DNA of 64,000 nt from Rhizobiaceae bacterium (GTDB taxonomy: Bacteria; Pseudomonadota; Alphaproteobacteria; Rhizobiales; Rhizobiaceae). Location of the stretch: positions 119,966 to 183,965 of the forward strand of contig JAEPMD010000002.1 of assembly GCA_017644105.1 (NCBI GenBank). The letters are read 5' to 3'. Position numbers and translations under genes: made by a program. A model generated the notes under the pieces. It saw nothing but the letters and a program-made list of their open reading frames with translations, was not told the origin of the DNA and did not search any database. This document shows, one piece after another, positions 29,585 to 36,957 of the stretch (its first letter is position 1; every line of letters starts with the position of its first letter).

Positions 29585-29995
29585 TTGGCTAAAGCTGAAC
29601 TTGGAACAAAGCGTGTTTGCCCAGAAACAGAACGCAAATTCTACGATCTAAATCGCGACCCGATTGTTTCACCTTATACGGGTCAGTCATACCCACTCAG
29701 TTTCTTCGAAAAACCTGAAGATGAAGTGGTTGAAGACGAGAAAAAAGAAGAAGAAACAACAGAAGCAGCTGTTGAGCCAGCAACACCTGAGCTTGGTGAA
29801 GATGGTGATGTTGAAATCGTAAGCCTTGAAGATGCTGACGATGAAACCGCAGGTGTGAAAGATATTCCAGACTTGGATGACGACGACGATGATATCGGCG
29901 GTCCATCTGATGATGCATTCTTGGAAACAGATGATGATGAAAATGATGATCTATCAGACATCGTTGTTGTTTCCGACGAAGGTGATGACAGCTAA
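29585..29995 (+). CDS. TIGR02300 family (FYDLN acid) protein, TTG start
   Basis: 136 residues from TTG 29585, which has AAGAGG eight bases upstream and gives the family N terminus MAKAELGTKRVCPETERKFY followed by DLNRDPIVSPYTG. In many relatives the first motif is CPxC and zinc-ribbon-like; here only one Cys (CPETERKF) remains. The rest is strongly acidic, ending in poly-Asp/Glu (DDDDDDIGG, DDDENDDLSD). An in-frame ATG 12 codons upstream exists but lacks a ribosome site. Function unknown; the family is nearly confined to alphaproteobacteria and typically sits between aroA and tRNA-Ala as here. Confidence 0.88.
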   Translation: MAKAELGTKRVCPETERKFYDLNRDPIVSPYTGQSYPLSFFEKPEDEVVEDEKKEEETTEAAVEPATPELGEDGDVEIVSLEDADDETAGVKDIPDLDDDDDDIGGPSDDAFLETDDDENDDLSDIVVVSDEGDDS

Positions 29996-30122
29996 TTTCT
30001 CTAAAAAGCTGAAGTTTTTTGCTTGATCTTCGCGTCAAGCAGCATTAGTAAAAAATCGCTATCGGGTTTGATCCGGTAGCCACCCGCCAGAAAACCAGCC
30101 AGAGTTACCAGACTGGCATGAT

Positions 30123-30198
30123 GGGGCATTAGCTCAGCTGGGAGAGCGCTTCGCTGGCAGCGAAGAGGTCAGCGGTTCGATCCCGCTATGCTCCACCA
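30123..30198 (+). tRNA. tRNA-Ala, anticodon GGC
   Basis: A 76-base cloverleaf with encoded CCA. The acceptor stem is GGGGCAT / ATGCTCC (one G-U pair), the D arm AGCTCAGCTGGGAGAGC, the anticodon stem-loop CTTCGCTGGCAGCGAAG with anticodon GGC, the T loop GGTTCGATCC, discriminator A. It reads GCC and GCU codons. Confidence 0.97.
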
Positions 30199-30232
30199 AT
30201 TTCTCTTATAAAGATTTGCTAAGCGATGAGAC

Positions 30233-30880
30233 CTAATCGTCCCATTCAACGTCAAACCGTGTGACGAGGTCTTTCACTTGTGCTTCCGTTAGCATTTTGG
30301 GGTTATAGCCGCGCATCATAATAGCAAGACGCGCTGTGTCTTCTAACTCTTCAATCGCGTTACACGCAGCTTCAACATCTTTTCCAGCAACCACCGGGCC
30401 ATGATTGGCGAGCATCACCGCCGAGCGCTTGCCAGCTAGTCCACGCACGGCTTCTCCCATCTGTGGATCACCAGGTCTAAAGAAAGGCAAAAGCTTCACT
30501 TTTCCAAGTTTCATAATCGCATAAGGCGTTAACGGTGGTAAAAAATTATCTTCATCCACATCCGGCATCAGCGATAATGCAACCGAGTGGCACGAATGCA
30601 AGTGAACAACGGCGCCGGCTTGGCTTCGTGTGTCATAAAATGCACTATGCAAAGGCATTTCCTTGGTGGGTTGATCGCCTGAGATTAATCGGCCCTTTGA
30701 ATTAAAGCGGCTCAACCGTGCTGGATCCAACCTGCCAAAACTCGTACCAGTTGGTGAAACGAGTAAGCCGCCATCTTCAGTGCGTGCAGAGATATTTCCA
30801 GTACTGCCGCCCGTTAAACCTCGGTCAAACATTGACTTTGCCAATTCACACATCTGTTCGCGAAGTTTGTTTTCACGCAT
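30233..30880 (-). CDS. otnC: Class II aldolase-type 3-oxo-tetronate 4-phosphate decarboxylase (OtnC-like)
   Basis: 215 residues, class II aldolase/adducin fold. Seen: TGGSTGNISAR near the start (phosphate site), metal-binding HLHSCHS, and LANHGPVVAGKDVEAA with the third His. Length and pattern match OtnC rather than fuculose-phosphate aldolase. OtnC decarboxylates 3-oxo-tetronate 4-phosphate to dihydroxyacetone phosphate. The divergent OtnK gene encodes the preceding kinase step, which supports this call. It starts at 30880 and shares a 142-base promoter region with otnK. Confidence 0.87.
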   Translation of the reverse strand: MRENKLREQMCELAKSMFDRGLTGGSTGNISARTEDGGLLVSPTGTSFGRLDPARLSRFNSKGRLISGDQPTKEMPLHSAFYDTRSQAGAVVHLHSCHSVALSLMPDVDEDNFLPPLTPYAIMKLGKVKLLPFFRPGDPQMGEAVRGLAGKRSAVMLANHGPVVAGKDVEAACNAIEELEDTARLAIMMRGYNPKMLTEAQVKDLVTRFDVEWDD

Positions 30881-30942
30881 AAAGCTTCCCTCTTGCTATT
30901 CTTCTATCACTTGCATAAGTCGTTATTGATGTGCAATCAAGA

Positions 30943-30960
30943 ATTAATGTATACATTAAT
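30943..30960. promoter_or_regulatory. Perfect 18-bp palindrome between otnC and otnK (probable GntR-type operator)
   Basis: ATTAATGTATACATTAAT is a perfect palindrome with a TGTATACA core, centred in the region between the two divergent genes. TGTATACA-like cores are typical of FadR/VanR-class GntR regulators. No such regulator is encoded in this window, so it would act in trans. The site lies 62 bases before the otnC start and 62 before the otnK start, placing it to control both promoters. Confidence 0.65.
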
Positions 30961-31022
30961 GAATTATTCTTATATGGAACATTTATATAAATGTACTGAC
31001 ATAAAAAATATGGAGACGCGAT

Positions 31023-32261
31023 ATGCTGTTTGGCGCAATTGGAGATGATTTTACCGGTTCTTCCGATCTTGGTCTAATGCTGGCTGATGGTGGCATGCGC
31101 ACAGTACAATATGTTGGCACGCCAAGTGAGCCTGCCGATGCTGATGTCGATGCAGGTATTGTGGCTCTGAAAACGCGTTCGGTTCCTGTGAAGGAAGCCA
31201 TTGAGAAGTCGCTCGAAGCATATCAGTGGTTAAAAGCGCAAGGCTGTCAGCAGTTCATGTTCAAATATTGCTCAACATTTGACAGCACGGCCGATGGTAA
31301 CATCGGTCAGGTGATTGATGCACTCGTCGACGAGATTGGAACAGACAAACCCATTGTCGTATGTCCGGTATTCCCTGGCGCTGGACGATCCATTTATCAA
31401 GGACACTTATTTGTAAATGATACATTACTGTCTGAATCAGGTATGCAAAACCACCCACTCACGCCGATGACGGATCCAGATATTCGCCGCGTATTGGCAC
31501 CACAAACGGTCCGTAAAGTTGGGCATTTACCGCTTGGCGATATTTTAAAAGGCAATGCACACACAAAATTGCTAACCGAGGCAAATGAAGGCCGTCAGCT
31601 TGTTGTATGTGATGCCGTAAGCGAAGATAATTTATATGACATTGCAAAAGCTGCTGCGAACTTCCCATTAATTACGGGCGGGTCAGGCATTGCGCTTGGC
31701 ATTCCAGCAAACTTCGGCAAAACAGCCGCTAACGCAGCAAACTGGGCAAAAAGCAACGCGCGTGTTCTTTGCCTTTCAGGATCATGCTCAATCGCCACAC
31801 GTGGCCAGATAAAAGAACATGAAAATGTTGGCGGTTCACTTTTAAAGCTAGACGCTGATGAAGTTATTTCAGGTCACATGGATGCACAAAAGGCGTTGAG
31901 CTGGGCGAAAGAACAAACAACATTGCCACTTATTTATTCTTCAGACGATCCTGAGCAGGTGAAAGGTGTTCAAGATAAATATGGTTTGGAAGTTGCCGCA
32001 TCTGCGTTTGAAAATCTTTTCAGCGAGATCGCGAATAAAGCATCCGCCTATGGATTTGGCGCAATCATCTCCGCCGGCGGTGAAACATCTGGCGCTGTCG
32101 TTGAAGCGTTAAATGCCGATGCGCTCGAAATTGGCCCGATGATTGATCCCGGTGTTCCGGCAATTAAAGTGTCCGGCCAAGATTTGGTTCTTGCTCTCAA
32201 ATCAGGAAATTTTGGCGCACCTGACTTTTTCGAAAAAGCTGCTAGAGTTCTTTCAAACTAG
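31023..32261 (+). CDS. otnK: 3-oxo-tetronate kinase (four-carbon acid sugar kinase, OtnK)
   Basis: 412 residues, DUF1537/SBD_N-NBD_C family. N-terminal substrate domain: GAIGDDFTGSSDLGLML, FKYCSTFDSTADGNIG and VCPVFPGAGRSIYQGHLFVN; C-terminal nucleotide domain: CLSGSCSIATRGQI and ISAGGETSGAVVEAL. It phosphorylates 3-oxo-tetronates (from threonate, erythronate or related acids) at C4. The divergent otnC supplies the next step. A dehydrogenase (LtnD type) and isomerase (OtnI) are not in this window. Followed closely by a small kinase gene. Confidence 0.92.
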   Translation: MLFGAIGDDFTGSSDLGLMLADGGMRTVQYVGTPSEPADADVDAGIVALKTRSVPVKEAIEKSLEAYQWLKAQGCQQFMFKYCSTFDSTADGNIGQVIDALVDEIGTDKPIVVCPVFPGAGRSIYQGHLFVNDTLLSESGMQNHPLTPMTDPDIRRVLAPQTVRKVGHLPLGDILKGNAHTKLLTEANEGRQLVVCDAVSEDNLYDIAKAAANFPLITGGSGIALGIPANFGKTAANAANWAKSNARVLCLSGSCSIATRGQIKEHENVGGSLLKLDADEVISGHMDAQKALSWAKEQTTLPLIYSSDDPEQVKGVQDKYGLEVAASAFENLFSEIANKASAYGFGAIISAGGETSGAVVEALNADALEIGPMIDPGVPAIKVSGQDLVLALKSGNFGAPDFFEKAARVLSN

Positions 32262-32281
32262 TTTGTTTGAAAGAGAAAAAA

Positions 32282-32923
32282 TTGCATACAACAACATCTG
32301 AACTTGAAGTGCTGATTAAGGCAATTCAAGACTTGCCGTCCGATGGTCGAAAGATCATCGCGGTGGCTGGCGCGCCTGCATCTGGTAAATCAACAATTTC
32401 CGATGCCATCTGTGATCATTTGAACGACATCGAACCCGACTGCGCTAAGATATTGCCGATGGATGGGTATCATTATGACGATACATTGCTTAAAGCGCGT
32501 GGTATTCATAGCTTAAAAGGCGCCCCGCACACCTTCGATGTTTTAGGGTTTTCTCACACACTTAAACGCCTTGCGGCAAGGGATGAGGACGAGGTAGTGA
32601 CACCCGTTTTTGATCGGTCAATTGAGATCGCGCGCGCCGGCGCTAATCCGATTTCTAAAGATGTCGAATATATCATTGTGGAAGGCAATTATGTTCTGGT
32701 CGATCAAAAACCTTGGTCGGAGCTAAAACCCTATTTTGATCTATCCGTTTTTGTAAGTGTGCCAGTCCCTGTATTAGAACAAAGACTGCGCCAGCGATGG
32801 GTCGACCATGGTTTGGATGAAGTGGGGATCGCTCGCAAATTAAAAGAGGTCGATTTGCCCAATGGTGAATTTATTCGCGCCAATTCATCTTTGCCTGACA
32901 TCACATTTGAAATGAAAAATTAG
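32282..32923 (+). CDS. Small P-loop kinase, uridine/pantothenate kinase-like (FrcK/YggC type)
   Basis: 213 residues from TTG 32282, preferred because AAAGAGA lies upstream; an in-frame TTG at 32267 has no ribosome site and there is no ATG. Walker A is AVAGAPASGKSTISDAI; the substrate region includes LPMDGYHYDD and FDVLGF, and the lid RLRQRWVDHGL. This is the nucleoside-kinase-like family seen with sugar transport genes (FrcK beside fructose/ribose ABC genes). It probably phosphorylates a small sugar or polyol. It lies 20 bases after otnK and before glpK, so may share a transcript; substrate unknown. Confidence 0.8.
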   Translation: MHTTTSELEVLIKAIQDLPSDGRKIIAVAGAPASGKSTISDAICDHLNDIEPDCAKILPMDGYHYDDTLLKARGIHSLKGAPHTFDVLGFSHTLKRLAARDEDEVVTPVFDRSIEIARAGANPISKDVEYIIVEGNYVLVDQKPWSELKPYFDLSVFVSVPVPVLEQRLRQRWVDHGLDEVGIARKLKEVDLPNGEFIRANSSLPDITFEMKN

Positions 32924-32967
32924 AACAAGATAAGGCGCAAATTATTGCCGTTTGGTTCTTGTTCTAA
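32920..32967 (+). repeat. 11-bp inverted repeat (long hairpin) between the small kinase and glpK
   Basis: TTAGAACAAGA (32920-32930) and TCTTGTTCTAA (32957-32967) are perfect complements, with an inner GGC/GCC pairing. The left arm includes the stop codon of the kinase gene. There is no T run after it, so it is not a classical terminator; it may protect the upstream mRNA or serve as an operator for glpK. Confidence 0.55.
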
Positions 32968-33015
32968 AGAATTAGTAGTGATAATTCTGTGGCAAAAATT
33001 TTCTAGGGAGCATTC

Positions 33016-34515
33016 ATGTCGAGTTTTATTCTATCCATTGACCAGGGAACAACATCCACTAGGTCATTAATCTTTGATGAGAACTATAATGTAGTTTCGT
33101 CAGATCAAATGGAATTTACTCAGCATTTCCCTTCATCTGGGCTTGTTGAGCATGCGCCAGAAGAAATCTGGCAAACCGTTTTGACAACGTCTAAAAACGC
33201 CATTGCCAAAGCAGGTATCGAGCCAAGTTCCATCGCCGGGATTGGCATTACCAACCAACGCGAAACTGTTGTTGTTTGGGACAAGCAAACAGGCGAACCC
33301 GTCCACAAGGCGATTGTTTGGCAAGATCGTCGAACATCTGAATTTTGTGCAGGCTTGAAAGCCGATGGTTTAGAAGAGAAGGTGACCGCAAAAACCGGTC
33401 TCCTGCTGGATCCTTATTTCTCTGGCTCAAAGATCCGATGGATCTTGGATAATGTTGAAGGTACCCGCGCCCGCGCTGAAAAAGGCGAGCTGATCTTTGG
33501 AACGATCGACACCTATTTGCTGTGGCATTTAACGGGTGGCGCGTCACATAAAACCGATGCAACAAACGCCTGTCGCACATTGCTTTATAACATTCATGAT
33601 GGTGCGTGGGATGATGAACTCTTGCGAATCTTTGGCGTTCCAAAAGCTATGTTGCCGGAAGTTGAAGATACCGCTGCAGATTTTGGCATGGCAGATCCGT
33701 CACTGCTTGGCGCGAGCATTCCGGTGCTTGGCATTGCTGGTGACCAGCATGCCGCTACGCTCGGTCAGGCCTGCTTTAAGCCTGGCATGGTCAAATCCAC
33801 TTATGGAACGGGCTGCTTTATGATGCTCAATACGGGCGAGGTTGCCGTGCCATCTAAAAACCGCATGCTGACAACGGTCGCCTATCAGCTCAATGGCAAA
33901 ACAACCTATGCGCTTGAGGGCTCGATCTTTATCGCGGGTGCGGCGGTTCAATGGTTGCGCGATGGCATTAAGATCATTGACAATGCCGCACAAACTGGCG
34001 CTTTTGCAGCTCAAGCTGATGACGGTCAAGATGTCATATTAGTGCCAGCATTTGCCGGACTTGGTGCACCTTATTGGCAGGCGGATGTCCGCGGTGCCAT
34101 GTTTGGGTTAACTCGAAATACAGGTCCAAATGAAATCGCTAAAGCCGCGCTTGAAGCCGCATGTTACCAGACGCGCGATTTGATTGAAGCGATGCAAGAT
34201 GATTGGGGTAAAGCGCTTGATGATGTCACGCTGCGCGTTGATGGCGGCATGGTCGCAAGTGATTGGACTATGCAATTCTTGTCAGACATTTTAAATGCCC
34301 CAATTGACCGTCCAACCGTGCTGGAAACAACAGCCTTGGGGGCTGCATGGCTCGCGGGCATGCGCAGTGGCACTTGGCCTGATATGGATGAGTTTGCAAA
34401 TTCGTGGAAATTGCAGCAGCGTTTTGAAACCAAAATGCCAAGCGATCTGCGCGAACAAAAATACAGCAGCTGGAAATCAGCCGTCTCGTGTTTGATCGCA
34501 CGTGAAGGCAGCTAA
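33016..34515 (+). CDS. glpK: Glycerol kinase
   Basis: 499 residues, full-length FGGY kinase. Seen: [41 protein letters not shown], the signature-type [32 protein letters not shown] and [14 protein letters not shown]. It converts glycerol to glycerol 3-phosphate. Start follows CTAGGGAG. No glpF, glpD or glpR is nearby; it lies in a three-carbon/four-carbon polyol region after otnK and the small kinase. Confidence 0.96.
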   Translation: MSSFILSIDQGTTSTRSLIFDENYNVVSSDQMEFTQHFPSSGLVEHAPEEIWQTVLTTSKNAIAKAGIEPSSIAGIGITNQRETVVVWDKQTGEPVHKAIVWQDRRTSEFCAGLKADGLEEKVTAKTGLLLDPYFSGSKIRWILDNVEGTRARAEKGELIFGTIDTYLLWHLTGGASHKTDATNACRTLLYNIHDGAWDDELLRIFGVPKAMLPEVEDTAADFGMADPSLLGASIPVLGIAGDQHAATLGQACFKPGMVKSTYGTGCFMMLNTGEVAVPSKNRMLTTVAYQLNGKTTYALEGSIFIAGAAVQWLRDGIKIIDNAAQTGAFAAQADDGQDVILVPAFAGLGAPYWQADVRGAMFGLTRNTGPNEIAKAALEAACYQTRDLIEAMQDDWGKALDDVTLRVDGGMVASDWTMQFLSDILNAPIDRPTVLETTALGAAWLAGMRSGTWPDMDEFANSWKLQQRFETKMPSDLREQKYSSWKSAVSCLIAREGS

Positions 34516-34550
34516 CTGCCTTCATATGATTTTATCTGTGGTGCTATAAA

Positions 34551-34832
34551 CTAAGCCATTAAATGTATCGTGCTTTGCCCTGAATTGCGGCGAAGCGCGT
34601 GCACGTCTTGCAAGTCATCATCATTGATCCAGGCGAGCGCTTTTTCTTTATCAGGAAAGCTTAAGATCGCCGCCATATTGGGTGTTTCAATCGAGCCTTC
34701 CAGCAATGCTACATCTTTGCTGGCAGACACAAGTGTGCCCTCGTGTTTGGCAAGCGCCTGCCCTGCGACATCGCGATATTTCGCAAGGCTATCAGGGTTA
34801 GTGATGTTGAGATGAACATAGGCGTAAATCAT
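34551..34832 (-). CDS. DUF1330 family protein
   Basis: 93 residues, dimeric alpha-beta barrel type. Seen: MIYAYVHLNITNPDSLAKYR at the start, EGSIETPNMAAILSFPDKEK and the closing NDDDLQDVHALRRNSGQS, which match DUF1330. Related ferredoxin-like barrels act as monooxygenases or isomerases of small molecules, but no activity is known for this group. It is divergent from the LysR gene, which suggests regulation by it. Confidence 0.82.
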   Translation of the reverse strand: MIYAYVHLNITNPDSLAKYRDVAGQALAKHEGTLVSASKDVALLEGSIETPNMAAILSFPDKEKALAWINDDDLQDVHALRRNSGQSTIHLMA

Positions 34833-34843
34833 TTTGGTCTCCT

Positions 34844-34880
34844 TATAGATTTACGCAATTCATTAGCATTCAAATCTATA
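34844..34880. promoter_or_regulatory. 9-bp inverted repeat between DUF1330 gene and LysR gene
   Basis: TATAGATTT (34844-34852) and AAATCTATA (34872-34880) are perfect inverted copies 19 bases apart in the 95-base divergent gap. LysR proteins usually bind dyad sites in exactly this location. Candidate autoregulatory site; no experimental support. Confidence 0.4.
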
Positions 34881-34927
34881 TGCAAAAACACGTGATATTG
34901 CGGATATTATATGCAATAATGCATGTC

Positions 34928-35800
34928 ATGGATTTAAACTGGGAAGACTATCGCGCAATACTTCATCTCGTCAGAGAAAAATCACTCGGCGGTGCTGCGC
35001 AGAGATTGGGGTGTAATTACACCACCATCGCTCGACGTATTGCGCGTGCTGAAAATGCGCTGAACCAAGAGTTGTTTGAAAAATTGCCGAGCGGTTACAC
35101 CGCCACAGAACTTGCCTATAAAATTGCTGAACAAGCGGAGAAAATGGAGGAAGCTTCCAATCAGTTCCTGCGCTATGCGTCTTCGCTGGAAGGTGAATTA
35201 TCAGGATCGCTTACGATCACCTCTCCGCAGCTGCTTGTAGCATATTACTTGTCTCCAGTTCTCAAAGAATTCAGCCACAAGCACCCCAATATTGAGATCA
35301 AAATCAAAGCCACCAACGAGCTGCTTAATCTTAATCAGCGCGAGGCTGATTTGGCGATCCGAATTACCAATAAACCGGATGAGAACCTTGTGGGGCAAAG
35401 ATTAACCGAGCAACGCACATCAATTTTTGCGACCGATGAAATTGCGACCAATATCGAGAATGATCCTGACATGCCGCTCAATTGGATTTGGTTTGAACAT
35501 TGGGACAATGTGCCAGAAAAGGTACTGCAATCGCGATCTGTACCCAATCCCAAATATATATTTGACGATATGTCAGCGGTGATCGGCGCGGCACAAGCCG
35601 GGCTTGGAATTGTGAGACTACCTTTGTTTTTAGGTCGACACACACAAGGCTTGCGCCAAGTGAACTTAATCGAGCCACAGCCCTATGTGGATATCTGGAG
35701 TTTGAGCCACGCGGATATGAAGGACGCGCCCAAAGTGCGGGCCTTTAAAGACATCCTCATTCCATTCTTTAAATCCAAACGATTAGAATTCACCGCCTAG
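34928..35800 (+). CDS. LysR family transcriptional regulator
   Basis: 290 residues from ATG 34928 (MDLNWEDYRAIL, the normal start of this subgroup); in-frame ATGs at 34880 and 34919 would extend it. The N-terminal winged helix-turn-helix spans about 1-60 (SLGGAAQRLGCNYTTIARRIARAE), then a linker and the substrate-binding domain (from about 90: GSLTITSPQLLVAYYLSPVL). It probably regulates the divergent DUF1330 gene and possibly the downstream acrylyl-CoA reductase, which begins 113 bases after it. Effector unknown. Confidence 0.92.
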   Translation: MDLNWEDYRAILHLVREKSLGGAAQRLGCNYTTIARRIARAENALNQELFEKLPSGYTATELAYKIAEQAEKMEEASNQFLRYASSLEGELSGSLTITSPQLLVAYYLSPVLKEFSHKHPNIEIKIKATNELLNLNQREADLAIRITNKPDENLVGQRLTEQRTSIFATDEIATNIENDPDMPLNWIWFEHWDNVPEKVLQSRSVPNPKYIFDDMSAVIGAAQAGLGIVRLPLFLGRHTQGLRQVNLIEPQPYVDIWSLSHADMKDAPKVRAFKDILIPFFKSKRLEFTA

Positions 35801-35828
35801 CGCAATCTAAGTTTGTTTTTCCGCAAGT

Positions 35829-35854
35829 GGAAATTTCTTGGCGGAAATTTCTTG
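35829..35854 (+). repeat. Tandem 12-bp direct repeat upstream of acuI
   Basis: GGAAATTTCTTG occurs at 35829-35840 and again at 35843-35854, a 14-base period, about 60-85 bases before the acuI-like start. Tandem copies on one face of the helix in a promoter region suggest a regulator site, possibly for the adjacent LysR protein. Confidence 0.45.
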
Positions 35855-35913
35855 ATTGCAATTTGCGCATTGGATGACATAGTGCAGTGCAAGAAAATAT
35901 TTGGGAGTGAGAT

Positions 35914-36906
35914 ATGAGCTTTAATGCGGTCATCGTTGAAAAAGACGAAGAGGGAAAAACATCGGCGTCGGTAAAATCGATCAATGAGAGCGATCTGCCA
36001 GAAGGCAATGTGACAATTGCCGTTGAATATTCAACGGTCAATTATAAAGATGGATTGTGCATCGGCCCTGGCGGCGGACTAGTGCGCAATTATCCGCATG
36101 TGCCCGGCATTGATTTTGCAGGAACTGTCGAAGCTTCAGATGATGATCGTTATAAGCCAGGTGACAAAGTCGTCCTGACAGGTTGGCGCGTTGGCGAAGC
36201 CCATTGGGGTGGCTATGCGCAAAAAGCGCGTGTGAACGCGGATTGGCTTGTGCCGCTGCCAGAAGGTCTCACAACCCGTCAGGCGATGGCTGTGGGTACC
36301 GCAGGATTTACAGCAATGTTGGCTGTCATGGCGCTTGAAAAACAAGGCATGAAAAAGGGTGCCGGTCCTGTTTTGGTAACTGGTGCTGCCGGCGGTGTGG
36401 GGTCTGTTGCAACAGCAATCTTATCCAATCTTGGTTATGAGGTGGCTGGTGTTACGGGACGCCCAGAAACGTCTGACTACTTAAAATCTTTGGGCGCCAC
36501 CCAAATTGTGCCGCGTGAAGAAATCAACGAAACTACCAAACGACCTTTGGAAAAAGAAACTTGGGCTGGATGCATCGATGCTGTGGGCGGCGATATGATG
36601 GCGCGCGTTTTGGGCCAGATGCAATATGGTGCTTCTGTTGCAGCAGTTGGACTTGCTGGCGGTGCGGCTTTGCCTGCCACAGTGATCCCATTCTTGCTGC
36701 GTGGTGTGAATATCTTAGGTATTGATAGTGTCATGCAGCCTTATGAAAACCGCGTGGAAGCGTGGAAACGCGTGGCCACTGATCTGCCACTCGATAAGCT
36801 GGAAGATATGGTCGTACCCGCAACGCTTGAAGATCTTCCCAAGCTCGGAAAAGATATCCTTAAAGGACAAGTCAAAGGCCGCGTCGTCGTCGACGTCAAT
36901 GCATAA
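35914..36906 (+). CDS. acuI: Acrylyl-CoA reductase (NADPH), AcuI/YhdH family
   Basis: 330 residues, zinc-free medium-chain dehydrogenase/reductase. Seen: VEYSTVNYKDGLCIG, HVPGIDFAGTV, GWRVGEAHWGGYAQ, AVGTAGFTAMLAV and the nucleotide loop VTGAAGGVGSVA, followed by SRP-like GRPE typical of NADPH preference. AcuI reduces acryloyl-CoA to propionyl-CoA and is part of DMSP/acrylate and 3-hydroxypropionate metabolism; the same enzyme detoxifies acrylate. No other DMSP genes are seen here. Start follows TTGGGAGTGAGAT. Confidence 0.9.
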   Translation: MSFNAVIVEKDEEGKTSASVKSINESDLPEGNVTIAVEYSTVNYKDGLCIGPGGGLVRNYPHVPGIDFAGTVEASDDDRYKPGDKVVLTGWRVGEAHWGGYAQKARVNADWLVPLPEGLTTRQAMAVGTAGFTAMLAVMALEKQGMKKGAGPVLVTGAAGGVGSVATAILSNLGYEVAGVTGRPETSDYLKSLGATQIVPREEINETTKRPLEKETWAGCIDAVGGDMMARVLGQMQYGASVAAVGLAGGAALPATVIPFLLRGVNILGIDSVMQPYENRVEAWKRVATDLPLDKLEDMVVPATLEDLPKLGKDILKGQVKGRVVVDVNA

Positions 36907-36912
36907 TAAAAT

Positions 36913-36941
36913 AAAAGCCCGGTCATATGATCGGGCTTTTT
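36913..36941. terminator. Bidirectional intrinsic terminator between acuI and DEAD-box helicase gene
   Basis: AAAAGCCCG and CGGGCTTTTT flank a short AT-rich loop that is itself partly self-complementary (GTCATATGAT). T runs on the + strand and A runs on the - strand make it usable for both convergent genes, whose stops are 51 bases apart. Confidence 0.85.
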
Positions 36942-36957
36942 AATTTGGCTTAAAGTA

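Noticed and set aside
29683-29961. Ser-rich antisense frame of 92 residues opposite the FYDLN gene
   Set aside because: It is the complement of the poly-Asp/Glu codons in the real gene (GAT/GAC read as ATC/GTC or TCA/TCG), so its composition is a by-product.
30000-30055. Hairpin with TCTTCGCG loop after the FYDLN gene as a terminator
   Set aside because: The stem GCTTGA/TCAAGC is short and is followed by a mixed sequence and an A run rather than T, so it is not a credible + strand terminator.
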